NCBI GenBank assembly: GCA_036345935.2 | Contig: JADWOT020000006.1 | Span: forward strand, 3,847,543 to 3,911,542 | DNA from: Taenia hydatigena | Lineage: Eukaryota; Platyhelminthes; Cestoda; Cyclophyllidea; Taeniidae | Length of the DNA: 64,000 bases | Reading direction: 5' to 3' | Part shown: positions 61,573 through 64,000 of the stretch, piece after piece | Numbering within the stretch: position 1 is the stretch's first letter | How the letters are laid out: each line of letters begins with the position of its first letter | The notes under the pieces: model-generated | What the model was told of the DNA's origin: nothing | The model's database searches: none | What the model saw: the letters and a program-made list of their open reading frames with translations, nothing else | Position numbers and translations under genes: made by a program

Positions 61573-64000
61573 ATGACAAATGTGACTAGAGGTTTGTGCT
61601 TAACATTTTCGTTATCTTAACTTCTAACTACACTTCTTAGGATTATGAGCTCTTTGTCTCACCCGTAAATTTACAATATTTAGTAAATGTAGCAAATATT
61701 CGCACTCCTGTTCACTGCCATGGAGAACATCTCAGATTGCTGGATTATTGATGATAAGTCCTATCGTTTGAATCAAAGCTTTTAAAACTAAATCAGTAAA
61801 TCTTTAAAAAGCCATATCATTTTTAAGCAACGCACCATTGTTTAACTGATTGCTGAGATGTGGCGAGAGAACAAATGCATTGCACACCGTTCTGTGCGCT
61901 CGTGTCCAGGCATGGCTTGAACTTCGTTGTAATCTGGGAGGCTCAACACGTTTATTACTCACATTTCTCACCTTTATCGTGGGGATCTTTAGCGGATGTG
62001 AACTTCAATCTTGTAGACGGCCTTGTGTTTATTAACCGTCTTGATTAATCCTGCGAGATCAGCTCGGCACCTTTCTTGATATTTCATCAGAAAGCCTGCC
62101 GATCGCGTGTTGGTTACGCTTACATTCAGTCTGGTCTTCTTGAGATCTAGTCCCATAGGTCTCGAATCGACATTGCCTCACTCGCAATTGGCACAGAGGT
62201 ACATGCTACATGATGTCTTATTTGCTACCATGATGTTGTGATATCAACTATGTCTGATTTGTCTTCGAGCACAGTAGTTATTGCATGCTTTGCCCTTTTT
62301 AGTGTCGCCTTCTATGTTGGGGATTGATGAGTAAGCCAGTTTCTGGAATGTGATGTCTATTTGCTACTTTTGATTAGTTGATAGAAAAGTATTCTCTGAT
62401 TTCTACTGGGTAACGAAACTATCCAATTTCAGGGTCTCCGCTCACGTTCCGGAGTGGTGTGTCCTCGTGGAAGAGAAGGTGAGTGCCTGAGGGAAACCGC
62501 AATGATGTGAGCTTTATGCGATTGAGTCATGATTGCTGCACCAAGATCTCTGATTCTGTATAAAGGGGTTTTCTTCGTTTGTAGGTTGCGTGCCGTCGAA
62601 GGGTTATTGATAGTATGAACTGGGGATGAGCTTTTTGGAAATTATTATAAAGTCTGATTCTGTGTGATGGTCTTTTATGGACGAAATTTGGTAGATTAAT
62701 CTCGTCATTTGCCGATATTGTATGCTTTGAAGATGCTTTAAATTAAGGTAGTTTAGGTGTGAATCCATAGAATGGGGTCGACGTTGGCTAGAGTTATTCG
62801 GCTCAGGACGTCTGCGCAGTCTTTTCTAAATTCTAGTCACATAGGACAAACCTTTGTGGTCGTCAAGGTTGAGGCTGGTTGATCCATCTCAGCGGGTAGC
62901 GTGTAGTAGTTGTGGGGTACGTTTGGCAAGGACTGTAATTTACTCCTCTAGTCGTCTAGTGCCTGTTTGCCTTCGCGCACCAGGGTTTGGGAGGTGCGTT
63001 TTCGTTCTCCATTCGACAGCGAGAACTGCATGCTGTGATGATCTTACGACTAGTGAAGTGCAATTGGGGATTGAGTGGATGCAGAATTGGGAACGTGGTG
63101 TGCGCCATTCCTGTCCAAATACATCACGGAGGTAAACAAAAGCAATCTATCTAGGGGTCGTTGAGACGCAGAAGTGTCTGTGACTAGTCCGGAGCGCCGG
63201 GTTCTTGATTCGATCGCGCACCTACAATTCGAATGAAGCTGTAACACGTAGAACCGGGTAATTTTCAACTCAGTTGTTTCCTCTAACTTCAGGTGCACAA
63301 AAATTTTCGATAAAAGCAGACGAATGAATTAACATGAACTAATTGGTTAGGTTGGCAGGCCTGCATGCAATGTGTGGCTAGAGCCTAGCTAATGTGGAGG
63401 ATCTTGGTTCTTGTGGCTGTACGATCATGTTTTACGGTAGGTCTTGTTACACTGGCGTCCTTGGGCAGTTTTTGCACTTAAACAGCTTACGTCCATTCAT
63501 TGCTGCCCACAACGGGCGAGTACACTCATCCAGCCGCTCCCCCAAACAGGTTTTCCACTAGGACCACAGACAACTGACCGTGCCACAACTATCAGTCAGC
63601 CTTAATTCACCTGGAAGGTGTCCGTTCATTCATAACACTACTAGGGCATGCAGTGAGCTCAAATGTTCACAACGCAAACAGGGAAAAGAGTATGTCATGC
63701 ACGAATAAGCTAAAGTAACCCGAGAGGCAATTTAACTCAAACTCCAAAGCAGCTTCAAATGCTGTCATCAATGACGTCTGTCGAAAATATCCTACCACAT
63801 ATCGCTTCAAGGTATAAAATTTTAGCTCGCCTCTCTACTTATCGAGAAGCCAACGTTCACATGGCACTACACAATCCATGGGTGACCTTTTCCACCACTC
63901 GCCTATCATCCGTATGAAATCTAGCACCGGTTCCCGTTCCACTACCAATGCCAATGGTCAGCGAAAAGAGATGCCCAGTCAGCATTCCCAAAGAATACAA
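61573..64000. other. Right flank, no confident gene
   Basis: Scanned on both strands for reverse transcriptase, endonuclease and other conserved motifs without success. The open frame 62,854-63,135 (plus) is rich in C, S and R and has no motif. Only the small minus-strand frame at 61,989-62,156 looks protein-like. Confidence 0.45.
61989..62156 (-). CDS. Small protein-like open frame, unrecognised
   Basis: 55 codons from ATG to TAA on the minus strand (MGLDLKKTRLNV... to ...YKIEVHIR), with a mixed charged and hydrophobic composition unlike the low-complexity frames nearby. The frame is open for about 63 codons in total. A GTAAGC donor lies inside it, so if genuine it could equally be part of an exon. 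No family recognised. Confidence 0.15.
   Translation of the reverse strand: MGLDLKKTRLNVSVTNTRSAGFLMKYQERCRADLAGLIKTVNKHKAVYKIEVHIR

Overview
This is eukaryotic nuclear DNA, most likely from a parasitic flatworm and probably a taeniid-type tapeworm. Three things point that way. First, there are five copies of a 36-nt spliced-leader (SL) exon that begins CACCGTTAATCGG, ends in ATG and is followed directly by a GTGAGT splice donor, as in cestode SL RNA genes. Second, the protein genes have short GT-AG introns (66-432 bp). Third, there are 165-186 bp LTR-like elements (TG...CA ends, TATA-like stretch, AATAAA, 5-bp target duplication) that resemble the miniature LTR elements (TRIMs) known from taeniids. 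The species cannot be named from the sequence alone.

Layout. Positions 1-1,370 are anonymous flank. From about 1,371 to 36,480 the window is one giant imperfect palindrome: left arm 1,371-16,382, central spacer 16,383-18,540, right arm 18,541-36,480. Each arm reads SL unit / gene block / SL unit. The gene block (about 8 kb) carries one complete seven-exon gene for a 335-residue CRAL-TRIO (alpha-tocopherol-transfer-protein-like) lipid-transfer protein. The two SL units in the left arm have SL RNA genes on the minus strand; the right-arm units have them on the plus strand. In the right arm the outer SL unit is present twice in tandem, in apparently identical 2,367-bp steps. The two steps are separated by a (CTGA)n run and a single N, so this is a scaffold join and may be a collapsed SL array or an assembly duplication.

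From 36,480 to about 51,600 lie older, diverged relatives of the same block. They include two more intact CRAL-TRIO genes on the minus strand (39,525-41,892 and 47,041-49,409), remnants of SL-unit flanks, and a locally inverted fragment. The four CRAL-TRIO genes share every exon length and intron phase. Exons 1 and 2 of the two outer genes are almost identical in DNA, while exons 3-5 have diverged, which suggests gene conversion.

From 51,600 to 64,000 I recognise no confident gene. The region holds a CT-rich tract, two LTR-like copies plus an inverted fragment of a third at 61,024-61,572, and a few weak coding candidates.

As a system, the window couples the SL RNA gene family (the donor for trans-splicing of many mRNAs in cestodes) with an expanding family of lipid-carrier genes on the same duplicating segment. 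Changes in segment copy number would alter the dosage of both together.
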